Source of the DNA: Pseudonocardia autotrophica
GTDB lineage: Bacteria > Actinomycetota > Actinomycetes > Mycobacteriales > Pseudonocardiaceae
Direction: 5' to 3'
Length of the DNA: 64,000 bases
Assembly (NCBI RefSeq): GCF_000717175.1
Contig: NZ_JNYD01000022.1
Location: forward strand, 1 to 64,000
Below, in pieces: positions 35,696 through 43,569 of this stretch (the first letter of the stretch is position 1; each line of letters starts with the position of its first letter). The notes under the pieces were generated by a model. The model did not search any database. It was not told the DNA's origin and saw only the letters and a program-made list of their open reading frames with translations. Position numbers and translations under genes: made by a program.

Positions 35696-36049
35696 GTGGT
35701 GAGTGATCTGTCCGAGGACTGGCGCGGGGTCATGGCGACGAACCTCGACGGCGTCTTCCTCTCCTGCCGCGAGGGCGCCCGCAGGTTCGTCGAGCAGGGG
35801 ACGGGCGGCTCGATGATCCTCGTGTCGTCCAGGGTCAGCCGCTTCGGTGCGGCGCAGCAGGCCGCCTACGCAGCGAGCAAGACCGGTGTGCTCGGGCCGG
35901 CCCGAACGCTCGCCGTCGAGCTGGCCCGTCACCGCGTCCGGGTCAACACCCTGGTCCCGGGCTGGACCCGCACCGGCCTCACGGTGCCGCGGCAGGAGGC
36001 GATCGTGGTCGACGGGGGCTACTCCGTCTTCTCAAGCGAATTGCACTAG
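35696..36049 (+). pseudogene. Truncated SDR remnant
   Basis: The 117-codon frame begins within the SDR alpha-E region (DWRGVMATNLDGVFLSCREG), carries SSRVSRFG and the catalytic YAASK, then jumps from RVNTLVPGWTRTGL straight to VPRQEAIVVDGGYSVF. The whole N-terminal cofactor-binding half and the segment before the C-terminal strand are gone, leaving less than half of a 250-aa enzyme. It starts 16 bp after an operator, so the promoter may now serve only the remnant or be left over. Confidence 0.75.
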
Positions 36050-36070
36050 TAATACTTGTAAAGATAACCC
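36049..36070 (+). promoter_or_regulatory. CTTGTAAAGAT regulatory motif upstream of MFS 2
   Basis: CTTGTAAAGAT at 36055-36065 is preceded by AGTAATA and followed by AACC. Nearly the same 17-base block occurs at 42500 and 54310, and the surrounding 35 bp also resemble each other. It lies 113 bp before the MFS start and directly after the SDR remnant. Confidence 0.7.
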
Positions 36071-36177
36071 GTTTGTGTGACTCTCTCTCGCGTGCGACGC
36101 GGCTCACCTCCCCTCGTGGGCCGCGTCGCCGTCGTCGCGGAGGGGCGGTCGAGGGACCGCACCCGGAGGAGGAGCCC

Positions 36178-37497
36178 ATGACGGACGTCCAGCCCTCGAT
36201 CGCCGGCGAACGTGCCGGTCCGGAAGGGTCGCGGAGCGGGCGGGCCGGGAAGGCCGCGTTCGTCGGCACCGTCCTCGAGTACTACGACTTCAGCCTCTAC
36301 GGCTCCGCGGCCGCGACGGTGTTCGGCACCGTCTTCTTCGCGGGCTCGTCGCCCTTCCTCGCCACCCTGCAGTCCGTGGCGACCTTCGCGGTGGCCTTCC
36401 TGGTCCGGCCGATCGCCGGCGCGGTGCTCGGCAGCGTCGGCGACCGCATCGGGCGACGACGGGTCCTGGTCGGGACGATGCTGGTGATGGGTGTGGCCAC
36501 GATGGGCATCGGCCTCGTACCCGGCTACGCGACTCTCGGTGCGGCGGCTCCGGTGCTGCTCGTGGCCCTGCGGGTGCTGCAGGGAATCGGCGCGAGCGCC
36601 GAGTTCGGCGGCGCGACCCTCGTCGCGGTGGAGTTCGCCAAGCCGGGACGGCGCGGCCTGCTCGGCTCGCTGCCGGGTACGGGGGCGGCGCTCGGCGGCG
36701 TGCTGGGCACCCTGATGCTGCTCGCGGTGTCGTCCCTGACGACCTCCGAGCAGTTCCTCGACTGGGGCTGGCGGATCCCGTTCCTCCTGAGCATCGTGCT
36801 GGTGGGCTACGGCATCTGGCTGCGCAGGCACCTGCCCGAGACCCCCGAGTACCGCCGCGCCGAGGAGGCGGGGGCCACGGTGCGGTCCCCGCTCCGCGAG
36901 ATCCTGCGCACCCGGCGTCGCCAGGTGCTCGCGATCATCGCGATCGTCACCGCGCAGACCGGGTTCGGCTACTTCTACATCGTGTTCGTCGTGTCCTATG
37001 CGGGCGGCGAGCAGGTCGGGCTGTCCCGCACGGTCACCTTCGCGGCCCTGCTCTCGGCGCAGCTGGCCGGCACGGTGCTCACCCCGGTCTTCGGTGCACT
37101 GTCGGACCGCATCGGGCTGCGGCCGGTGATCGCGTTCGGACTGGCCTTCTCGGCCGTCCTGGCCTTCCCGTTCTTCGCCCTGGTGCGGGGCGACTGGCCG
37201 CCGGGGCTGTTCATCGCGATGATCCTGGCCAACGGCGTCGCGGCCACGGCGATCGTCGCGGTGGCCGGGACGCTGGTCACCGAGCTGTTCGACCCGGGCG
37301 TCCGCTACAGCGGCATGGGTCTCGCCCGCGAGACCGGGAACATGATCGGCGCGGCCGCGACGCCGTTGCTCGCGGTTCAGCTCGCGCACCTCGGCGCCGG
37401 CACCTGGCCGCTGAGCCTGCTCCTGGTCGCGTTGTCTGCCATCGGCGGGCTCGGACTGCTGGCTGTGCGCAGGCGCGCCCGCCCGGTCGACGTCTGA
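36178..37497 (+). CDS. MFS transporter, metabolite:H+ symporter (MHS)-like
   Basis: Twelve-helix permease of 439 aa with GTVLEYYDFSLYGSAA at the first helix, the hallmark of the MHS group (shikimate, alpha-ketoglutarate, dicarboxylate carriers). The loop motif is GSVGDRIGRRRVL, with RRHLPETPEY after helix 6. It imports organic acids with protons. The start at 36178 follows GGAGGAGG; upstream in-frame codons overlap the promoter. It has its own copy of the CTTGTAAAGAT motif. Confidence 0.9.
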   Translation: MTDVQPSIAGERAGPEGSRSGRAGKAAFVGTVLEYYDFSLYGSAAATVFGTVFFAGSSPFLATLQSVATFAVAFLVRPIAGAVLGSVGDRIGRRRVLVGTMLVMGVATMGIGLVPGYATLGAAAPVLLVALRVLQGIGASAEFGGATLVAVEFAKPGRRGLLGSLPGTGAALGGVLGTLMLLAVSSLTTSEQFLDWGWRIPFLLSIVLVGYGIWLRRHLPETPEYRRAEEAGATVRSPLREILRTRRRQVLAIIAIVTAQTGFGYFYIVFVVSYAGGEQVGLSRTVTFAALLSAQLAGTVLTPVFGALSDRIGLRPVIAFGLAFSAVLAFPFFALVRGDWPPGLFIAMILANGVAATAIVAVAGTLVTELFDPGVRYSGMGLARETGNMIGAAATPLLAVQLAHLGAGTWPLSLLLVALSAIGGLGLLAVRRRARPVDV

Positions 37498-37554
37498 CGA
37501 GCCCGGCCTCCTCCCCGATTCGGGTGAACCGCGCATCCTGCGATCTTCGTCATC

Positions 37555-37568
37555 GTTGTAAAGATTAC
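37555..37568 (+). promoter_or_regulatory. TTGTAAAGATTAC regulatory motif upstream of the secreted propeller
   Basis: GTTGTAAAGATTAC matches the right half and core of the 54310 site (CTTGTAAAGATTAC) except for the first base. The left GTAAT arm is missing here. It lies 88 bp before the ATG at 37656. Confidence 0.6.
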
Positions 37569-37655
37569 TGGTGATCATTGGCTCTCGCCGCCGACGGCCG
37601 AGGGCCGGTCGGCCAGTTCGACGACCGGACGTTGACCGAGGAGAGCGAAGAGCTG

Positions 37656-38915
37656 ATGCGGGCTTCAAGGACGAGGCGCAGGGTGGTGGTCGCGGCGACG
37701 ACGAGCGCCGCACTCGTGGTGGGCGCGGTGCTGGTGGCCGGGCCCGCCGCCGCGGAACCGGGTGCCGCGCGACCCGGATCCGAGGGTGCGGCCGCCGCGG
37801 CCGCCGAACCGTGGGCGACGGACGCCCCCGGGATGAAGTCGGGCACGGCGACGCTGCCCGGCACCGGGCCGATCCACGAGTTCCCGGCCTTCCCGACCCC
37901 CGCGGGCTTCTCCTGCGAGGTGGCGATCGCGAACAACGGCGACCTCGTCTCGGACGAGTTCGTCGGTAACGCGATGGGCGTCGTCGACCCGCACACCGGC
38001 GAGGTGCGCGACGTCCCGCTGCCCAACCCCGGCGGCCTGCCCGGCGGCCAGAACCGCGGGCCGGACGGCCACATCTGGTTCGGCGAGGTCGGCGGCAACG
38101 CCCTGGGCGAGTTCGACCCGGAGACCGACGAGATCACCACCCACGCCTTCCCGTGGGCGAACGTCGGTGTCCCGACCCAGCCGCTGCCGGTGGAGATCAA
38201 CAACGGCCCGGGCGTCTCCTTCGACACGACCTGGGCGAAGGACGGGAAGATCTACTTCACCGCGATCGGGCTCAACGCGATCGGCAGCTTCGAGCCGGAG
38301 TCCGAGGAGTGGGAGCTGTTCCCGATCCCGACGCCGGCGGCCGGTCCGGTCGCGATGGAGGAGGGCCCGGGCGGGACCGTCGCCATCACCGAGGGCTTCG
38401 CCAACAAGGTCGCCACGTTCGACGTGGACACCCATGAGTGGAAGGAGTACTCGATCCCGACCCCGGGCGTGACCTTCCCCGCCGGGCTGACCGTGTCGCC
38501 GGACGACAAGTACCTGTACTTCGGTGAGACGCTGGCGTCGAAGATCGGCCGCCTCGACCCGGCGACGGGCGAGATCAAGGAGTACGACCTCCTCGCCATG
38601 CGGCAGGATCTGCTCGGCGGCAGCCTGTCCCTCGGCAACCCGCTCCCGCAGCCCGGGCAGCTGCGCTTCGGCAGCGACGGCAAGATCTACTTCGTCGAGG
38701 GAACCTTCACCGGCGGCAGCCGGATCGGCCAGCTCGACGTCGAGAAGAACACCCTGGCCGAGATCGACACCCCGTCCCCGGTGTCGATGCCGTGCGACCT
38801 GAACAACACGGTCCCCGGCAAGATGATCTTCGCCAGCTTCGCGACCAACCGGATCTCGTACTTCGACATCCCGAACACGGTCGACATCAGCAACACGTAC
38901 CCGCTGCACGGCTGA
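37656..38915 (+). CDS. Secreted beta-propeller protein, Vgb/SMP-30-like
   Basis: Exported protein of 419 aa. Its N-terminus has RTRRR, a hydrophobic stretch (VVVAATTSAALVVGAVLV) and a likely cleavage after AGPAAA near residue 33. The rest is a repeating pattern of short blades (PDGHIWFGEVGGNALGEFD, KDGKIYFTAIGLNAIGSFE, KYLYFGETLASKIGRLD, DGKIYFVEG) as in virginiamycin B lyase and SMP-30/gluconolactonase-like six- or seven-bladed propellers. It could be an extracellular lyase or lactonase. It is the only clearly secreted product here and shares the cluster's regulatory motif. Confidence 0.82.
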   Translation: MRASRTRRRVVVAATTSAALVVGAVLVAGPAAAEPGAARPGSEGAAAAAAEPWATDAPGMKSGTATLPGTGPIHEFPAFPTPAGFSCEVAIANNGDLVSDEFVGNAMGVVDPHTGEVRDVPLPNPGGLPGGQNRGPDGHIWFGEVGGNALGEFDPETDEITTHAFPWANVGVPTQPLPVEINNGPGVSFDTTWAKDGKIYFTAIGLNAIGSFEPESEEWELFPIPTPAAGPVAMEEGPGGTVAITEGFANKVATFDVDTHEWKEYSIPTPGVTFPAGLTVSPDDKYLYFGETLASKIGRLDPATGEIKEYDLLAMRQDLLGGSLSLGNPLPQPGQLRFGSDGKIYFVEGTFTGGSRIGQLDVEKNTLAEIDTPSPVSMPCDLNNTVPGKMIFASFATNRISYFDIPNTVDISNTYPLHG

Positions 38916-38935
38916 GCGGAGCTTGCGGAGCGAAC
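38913..38935 (+). repeat. Short repeat TGAGCGGAGC-n-TGCGGAGCGAAC, copy 1
   Basis: This 23-bp sequence starts at the stop codon of the propeller gene and recurs with one mismatch at 55527-55549, also starting exactly at a stop codon. Internally it contains two GCGGAGC units. Its function is unknown. Confidence 0.5.
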
Positions 38936-38960
38936 ATCGGTCCTGAGCCGGGGCTCCCCG

Positions 38961-39010
38961 AGGCCCGGTCGCCCGACTCCCACGAGGAGGGCGACCGGGC
39001 CTTACTTCTG
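38961..39010 (+). terminator. Strong intrinsic terminator after the propeller gene
   Basis: A perfect 14-bp inverted repeat, AGGCCCGGTCGCCC (38961-38974) with GGGCGACCGGGCCT (38989-39002), encloses a 14-nt loop and is followed by TTACTTCT. It is the strongest terminator in the window and isolates the propeller from the DUF35 operon. Confidence 0.85.
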
Positions 39011-39052
39011 TAGGTTCAGGGTCTTGACTGCATAAGCTTTATAAACTTTTAT
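38999..39052 (+). promoter_or_regulatory. Operator GCCT-N9-AGGT and AT-rich promoter before DUF35 operon 2
   Basis: GCCT-TACTTCTGT-AGGT (38999-39015) fits the 17-bp family but shares its left arm with the terminator stem. Downstream, TTGACT (39024-39029) and the AT-rich imperfect palindrome CATAAGCTTTATAAACTTTT continue to about 39053. This is the longest AT-rich run in the window and a plausible promoter with a second binding site. Confidence 0.5.
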
Positions 39053-39087
39053 GGCACAGCAGGCCCGGAGCATCGACGAGGGAGACG

Positions 39088-39525
39088 ATGGCGAACGAAC
39101 GCGACGAGGTGCATCCATTCTCCGACCGCGTCGACCATCCCTACTGGGAGGGTCTCGGTGCGGAGGAGCTCCGCATCCAGCGCTGCGCGGGATGCCGGCG
39201 GTGGAGCTGGCCCGCGGACTGGCGGTGCCCGGCCTGCGGCGCCTACGACATGGTCTGGGAGCAGGTCGAGCCCGTGGGACGCGTCTACTCCTGGATCCGT
39301 ACGCACCTGCCGTTCGTGCCTGCCTACGCCGACCTCGTGCCGTACGTGAACGTGCTCGTCGAGCTCCCGCAGGCCGGCGGTGCGCGGATCATGGGGCTGC
39401 TCACCGGCAGCGAGGAGGGCATCCGGATCGGGGCCCCGCTGACGGGCTCGTTCCAGCCGGCGTCGCCGCGTACCGCGGACCTGCCGGTGCTCACCTGGTC
39501 GCTCGGCGAGCAGGTGGCGGCATGA
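39088..39525 (+). CDS. DUF35 / Zn-ribbon OB-fold protein (2), thiolase partner
   Basis: Protein of 145 aa with zinc-ribbon cysteines 33, 36, 47 and 50 (CAGC ... CPAC) followed by an OB fold with GRVYSWIRTHLPF. It is a paralogue of 22895-23329. The ATGA overlap with the next gene supports a two-subunit complex with the thiolase-like protein. It probably binds the acyl-CoA and helps shape the active site, as known for DUF35 partners. Confidence 0.9.
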   Translation: MANERDEVHPFSDRVDHPYWEGLGAEELRIQRCAGCRRWSWPADWRCPACGAYDMVWEQVEPVGRVYSWIRTHLPFVPAYADLVPYVNVLVELPQAGGARIMGLLTGSEEGIRIGAPLTGSFQPASPRTADLPVLTWSLGEQVAA

Positions 39526-40706
39526 AGCCCGCGCAGATCGCCGCCGTCGGATACGGCAGCACGGCGTACCACAAGCGCGGGAAGTCGCCCGATCCCGAGC
39601 GCAAGCTGCTGCTCAAGGCCATCGACGACGCCGCGGCGATGGCCGGGATCGACACCGCCGACATCGACGGGTTCGTCTCCTACGGCGCCGATCTCCAGGA
39701 CGGGCCGCGGCTCACCGGGCCGCTCGGCACGAAGGAGCTGCGCTGGAGCAGCCTCGTCTGGGGCGGCGGTGGCGGCGGCAGCGCCGGGGCGATCGCGCAG
39801 GCCGAGGCAGCCATCCTCTCGGGGCAGGCGGAGACCGTGGTCGTGTACCGGGCCACCGCCGAGTCGACGAGCGGACGGCTCAGCTCGGCCGTGAGCCAGG
39901 GCGTGTTCGGCCTCGCCTACCGTGCCCACGGCATCGACGCCCCCGCCCAGGCACTCGGCCTGCGGACCCAGCGGCTGCTCGAGGCCGAGGGCGTGCCGGC
40001 GAGCGCGCTCAAGGCCGTCGCGCAGGCCAGCTACTACCACGCGAACCGCACGCCGTGGGCCGTCGGCAAGGACCTGGTGCTCACCGACGAGGCCTACGAC
40101 TCCTCGCGGCTGATCGCCGAGCCGATCCGGCTGTTCGACTCCTCGAGGGAGAACGACGCCGCTGCGGCGATCATCTTCACCTCCGCCGAGCGGGCCCGGC
40201 ACCTGACCGACAAGCCCGTGTACCTGCTCGGCGCGGCCTACGGTGCCCAGGGCCGGTGGGGCGAGATGGACGAGAACCACGAGCCGTACCACGCGTCGTC
40301 GCAGGCCGCGCCCGCCCGACGGGTCTGGGAGCGCACCGGCCTGACCGCGGCGGACGTCGACGTCGTGCAGCTCTACGTCAACTTCACCGGCCCGCCCGTC
40401 TCGGCGCTGATCGACCTCGGCTTCTGCACCGCGGAGACGGCCGGCGAGGTGCTCACCTTCGAGAACCTCGTCGCCCCCTCGGGCCGGCTGCCGATCAACA
40501 CGAGCGGCGGGGACCTCGCCGAGGGCTTCCTCCACGGGATGGGCAACGCCGTCGAGGCCGTCCGGCAGCTGCGCGGGGAGTCGCCCAACCCTGTCCCCGG
40601 GGCGAAGGTCTGCCTGGTCTCCGGCGGCCCGATCTCCGAGCTCAGCAGCGTCGCGCTCTTCGCCACCGAGCAGGGCGGACCGACCCCGAACAGGAGCACG
40701 GCATGA
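39522..40706 (+). CDS. SCP-x / Ltp2-type thiolase-like protein (2)
   Basis: Thiolase-fold protein of 394 aa, paralogous to 23329-24498. The nucleophile position reads VWGGGGGGSAGA, without Cys; the C-terminal loop reads LVSGGPISE, also without Cys. NTSGGDLAEGFLHG near 325 matches the Ltp2-type group. Retro-aldol or related C-C cleavage with the DUF35 protein is more likely than thiolysis. It overlaps both neighbours by ATGA, in an operon DUF35-thiolase-ALDH. An aldolase followed by an aldehyde dehydrogenase is a coherent pair. Confidence 0.88.
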   Translation: MKPAQIAAVGYGSTAYHKRGKSPDPERKLLLKAIDDAAAMAGIDTADIDGFVSYGADLQDGPRLTGPLGTKELRWSSLVWGGGGGGSAGAIAQAEAAILSGQAETVVVYRATAESTSGRLSSAVSQGVFGLAYRAHGIDAPAQALGLRTQRLLEAEGVPASALKAVAQASYYHANRTPWAVGKDLVLTDEAYDSSRLIAEPIRLFDSSRENDAAAAIIFTSAERARHLTDKPVYLLGAAYGAQGRWGEMDENHEPYHASSQAAPARRVWERTGLTAADVDVVQLYVNFTGPPVSALIDLGFCTAETAGEVLTFENLVAPSGRLPINTSGGDLAEGFLHGMGNAVEAVRQLRGESPNPVPGAKVCLVSGGPISELSSVALFATEQGGPTPNRSTA

Positions 40707-42160
40707 CCCTCGCCGACGACCGCACGTCCGTCCTGCCCACCCGCCTGGTGATCGGCGACGCCCGCCTCGACCGCGCGTCCGGCGGCACGTACGAGCACGT
40801 CAACCCTGCCACGGGGAAGACGCAGGCCGCGGTCCCGATGGCCGGCATCGCGGAGATCGACGCGGCCGTGGCCGCCGCCCGCGAGGCCCTGCCCGCCTGG
40901 CGGGCGTGGAACCCGGTCGACCGCCGCCGCGTGCTCACCCGCTTCGCCGAGCTGATCCGCGAGCACGTGGACGAGCTGGCCACCATCGCCTCGCTGGAGA
41001 TGGGCGGCCCGCGCGCCTACACCCCGTTCTCGGTGCACTACGGCGCCGACTGGATCGAGGAGGCGGCCGGCTGGGCCGACCGGTTGGCCGGCGACACCGT
41101 GCCGCTCACCGGCCGCGGCGTCTTCGAGTACACCGCGGTCGAGCCGGTCGGTGTGGTCGCCGGGCTGGCCACGTGGAACGGCTCGACCGGCGCCTACGGC
41201 ATGACGATCGGAGCACCGCTCGCGGCCGGGTGCACCGTCGTGGCCAAGCCGTCCGAGCTGGCACCCTTCGGCGCGATCCGGACCACCGAGCTCGCGCTCG
41301 AGGCCGGGCTGCCGCCGGGCGTGCTCAACGTCGTCACGGCCGGGGTGGAGGCCTCGTCGCACCTCGTGGCGCACCCGGGCATCGACAAGATCACTTTCAC
41401 CGGCAGCCCGGCCACCGCCCGCCGGATCGCCGCGGCCGCCGCGGAGCGCCTGACCCCGTGTGTGTTCGAGCTGGGCGGCAAGTCGGCGAGCCTGGTGTTC
41501 GCCGACGCCGACCTCGACCGCGCGGTCACCTCGGCCCTCACCCTGACCGCCAACGCGGGCCAGGTCTGCACGCTCGGCTCCCGGCTGCTGGTCCACCGTT
41601 CCGTGCACGACGAGTTCGTCGAGCGGCTGACCGCGGCGCTGGCCGGCATCCGGCAGGGCGACCCGTTCACCGAGGGCGTGTCGATGGGCCCGGTGATCAA
41701 CCAGGCCGCGGTCGACCGCATCGTCGGGATGATCGACCGCTCCCGCGCCTACGGATTCGTCCTCGCAGGTGGGCAGCGCGCGGGCGGTGAGCTCGCCGAC
41801 GGCTTCTTCGTCGACCCGACCGTCGTCGAGCTCCCGGACAACACCGTCGAGCTGGCCCGCGAGGAGGTCTTCGGGCCCGTCGTCGGGGTGCAGACCTTCG
41901 ACGACGAGGACGAGGCCGTCGCGCTGGCCAACGACAGCGACTACGGCCTGGCGGGCTACGTGTTCACTGCGGACGTCGGCCGGGCGTTGCGCGTGGCCGG
42001 TGCCCTGGACACCGGCAACGTCGGCGTCAACGGCGGTGGCGCGCCGGCGGGTCCGCACATCGGGTTCGGCGGCCGCAAGCAGAGCGGCTACGGCGTCCAG
42101 GGCGGCCTCGGCGGCGTCCGGGAGTTCGTGGCCGCGAAGACCGTGCAGGTGCTCCTGTGA
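40703..42160 (+). CDS. Aldehyde dehydrogenase (2)
   Basis: Aldehyde dehydrogenase of 485 aa with Cys289 in NAGQVCT, Glu256 in FELGGKSA and Asn159 in ATWNGST (the usual text is PWNFP). Its start overlaps the thiolase-like stop. If the preceding DUF35/thiolase pair is an aldolase it would release an aldehyde or ketone, and this enzyme could oxidise the aldehyde; that is inference from order. Confidence 0.93.
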   Translation: MTLADDRTSVLPTRLVIGDARLDRASGGTYEHVNPATGKTQAAVPMAGIAEIDAAVAAAREALPAWRAWNPVDRRRVLTRFAELIREHVDELATIASLEMGGPRAYTPFSVHYGADWIEEAAGWADRLAGDTVPLTGRGVFEYTAVEPVGVVAGLATWNGSTGAYGMTIGAPLAAGCTVVAKPSELAPFGAIRTTELALEAGLPPGVLNVVTAGVEASSHLVAHPGIDKITFTGSPATARRIAAAAAERLTPCVFELGGKSASLVFADADLDRAVTSALTLTANAGQVCTLGSRLLVHRSVHDEFVERLTAALAGIRQGDPFTEGVSMGPVINQAAVDRIVGMIDRSRAYGFVLAGGQRAGGELADGFFVDPTVVELPDNTVELAREEVFGPVVGVQTFDDEDEAVALANDSDYGLAGYVFTADVGRALRVAGALDTGNVGVNGGGAPAGPHIGFGGRKQSGYGVQGGLGGVREFVAAKTVQVLL

Positions 42161-42179
42161 GAGCGGAAGGGGACGAGCG

Positions 42180-42479
42180 ATGAAGCCGACGACCGGCGCG
42201 AGGTTGGGCAGCAGCGGGTGCACCACGCAGGTGATCGTGGTGCGTCCGCCCTCCGAGGACGTCGACCTGACCTGCGGCAACGTGCCGATGGCGCCGTTGC
42301 CGGTCGACGCGGGCAGCCCGATCGGGGAGGACGGCCCGGGGTCGCTCACCGGCAAGCGGTACGTGCACCCGGCCACCGGCATGGAGCTGCTGTGCACCAA
42401 GGCCGGAGCGGGGCAACTGCGGGTGGGCGACGAGGTGCTGGGGATCAAGCAGGCGAAGAGCCTGCCGTCGTCCGACTGA
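42180..42479 (+). CDS. Small cysteine-containing protein of unknown function
   Basis: Protein of 99 aa starting MKPTTGARLGSSGCTTQV. Cysteines lie at 14, 32 and 72, with the pattern DVDLTCGNVPM in the middle and LRVGDEVLGIKQAKSLP near the end. GGAAGGGGACGAG lies upstream of the ATG. I do not recognise the family. It lies 19 bp after the ALDH and is probably the last gene of that operon. The spaced cysteines could bind a metal. Confidence 0.7.
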   Translation: MKPTTGARLGSSGCTTQVIVVRPPSEDVDLTCGNVPMAPLPVDAGSPIGEDGPGSLTGKRYVHPATGMELLCTKAGAGQLRVGDEVLGIKQAKSLPSSD

Positions 42480-42499
42480 CCGCTTCAATCGTCATTACC

Positions 42500-42520
42500 G
42501 TAATACTTGCAAAGATAAAC
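42500..42520 (+). promoter_or_regulatory. CTTGCAAAGAT regulatory motif upstream of the SDR-P450-ligase unit
   Basis: GTAATACTTGCAAAGATAAAC differs by one or two bases from the sites at 36049 and 54310. The conserved downstream block (GTCATGTGA) is also present about 20 bp later. It lies 130 bp before the SDR start at 42651. Nothing else recognisable lies in the 171-bp gap. Confidence 0.7.
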
Positions 42521-42650
42521 AGGTCATGTGAGACTTCGCCTGGCGTGACCGCCGGCACACGGGAAGCCGTGCGCTCCGGACGGCTCCGACCCATCGACGG
42601 GACGCGGCAGGTGTCCGCCCAGAAGGATCTGCGGCACAGGAGGAACGGCA

Positions 42651-43538
42651 ATGCGTTTGGCGAACAAGGTCGCGGTGATCACCGGTGCCGGCTCGGGCCT
42701 GGGGCGGGTGTCCTCGCGGCTCTTCGCGCAGGAGGGCGCGAAGGTCGTGATCACGGACGTCTCCGAGGAGCGCGCGAACGAGACCCTCAAGCAGGTGCTC
42801 TCCGACGGCAACGAGGCGATCGCCGTCAAGGCCGACGTGACCGTCGAGTCCGAGGTGGAGGCCGCGGTGCAGGCCGCCGTCGACACCTACGGGCGGCTGG
42901 ACGTGATGTTCGCGAACGCGGGCATCCCGGCCAAGGACTTCGGGCTCACCCCGTTCGAGGACATCTCCGAGGCGGAGTGGGACGAGACCCACGACGTCGT
43001 GCTCAAGGGCGTCTTCTTCGCCGTCAAGCACGCGGTGCGGGCCATGAAGAACAACCCGGGCGGGCCCGAGGGCGGCTCGATCATCTGCACCTCGTCGGCA
43101 GCCTCCCTGGTCGGCTACCCGGGCTTTCCGCAGTACGGGTCGGCGAAGGCCGGTATCAACGGCCTGGTCCGCATCTGCGCGGCCTGGGAGATCGGCCGCT
43201 ACGGGATCCGGATCAACGCGATCGCCCCCACGCACGGCATGTCCGCCAACTTCATCCTCCCCGCGGACGCCCCCGTGCTGGAGAAGTCCCACGAGGAGAT
43301 GGCGGGCGAGTGGATCCCGGAGCACTCGCCGATCCCGCTCAAGATCAGCCGCCCGCCGCGCATCCTGGACAGCGCCTACCCGGCCCTGTTCCTGGCGTCG
43401 GACGAGTTGCTGTACATGTCCGGTGTCACCATCCCGACCACGGACGGCGGCACCCTCGCCCAGGTCGCCATCCCGTTCGGCGCCAACTGGCGGGAGAACC
43501 TGAACGACAACGCCCGCAAGGGCAACTTCAACGGCTGA
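42651..43538 (+). CDS. Short-chain dehydrogenase/reductase with long C-terminus
   Basis: SDR of 295 aa with TGAGSGLG near 12-19, ANAG near 90, SSAAS near 150 and the catalytic YGSAK near 163. The C-terminus is about 40 residues longer than in a 250-aa SDR (GANWRENLNDNARKGNFNG), a feature of a subgroup found beside P450s in cyclic-compound catabolism. The ATG follows AGGAGG. It is the first gene of a run of SDR, P450, ligase, CaiB and P450. Confidence 0.9.
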   Translation: MRLANKVAVITGAGSGLGRVSSRLFAQEGAKVVITDVSEERANETLKQVLSDGNEAIAVKADVTVESEVEAAVQAAVDTYGRLDVMFANAGIPAKDFGLTPFEDISEAEWDETHDVVLKGVFFAVKHAVRAMKNNPGGPEGGSIICTSSAASLVGYPGFPQYGSAKAGINGLVRICAAWEIGRYGIRINAIAPTHGMSANFILPADAPVLEKSHEEMAGEWIPEHSPIPLKISRPPRILDSAYPALFLASDELLYMSGVTIPTTDGGTLAQVAIPFGANWRENLNDNARKGNFNG

Positions 43539-43569
43539 GCGCGCCCACCACCACCTGCGGGAGTCACCG

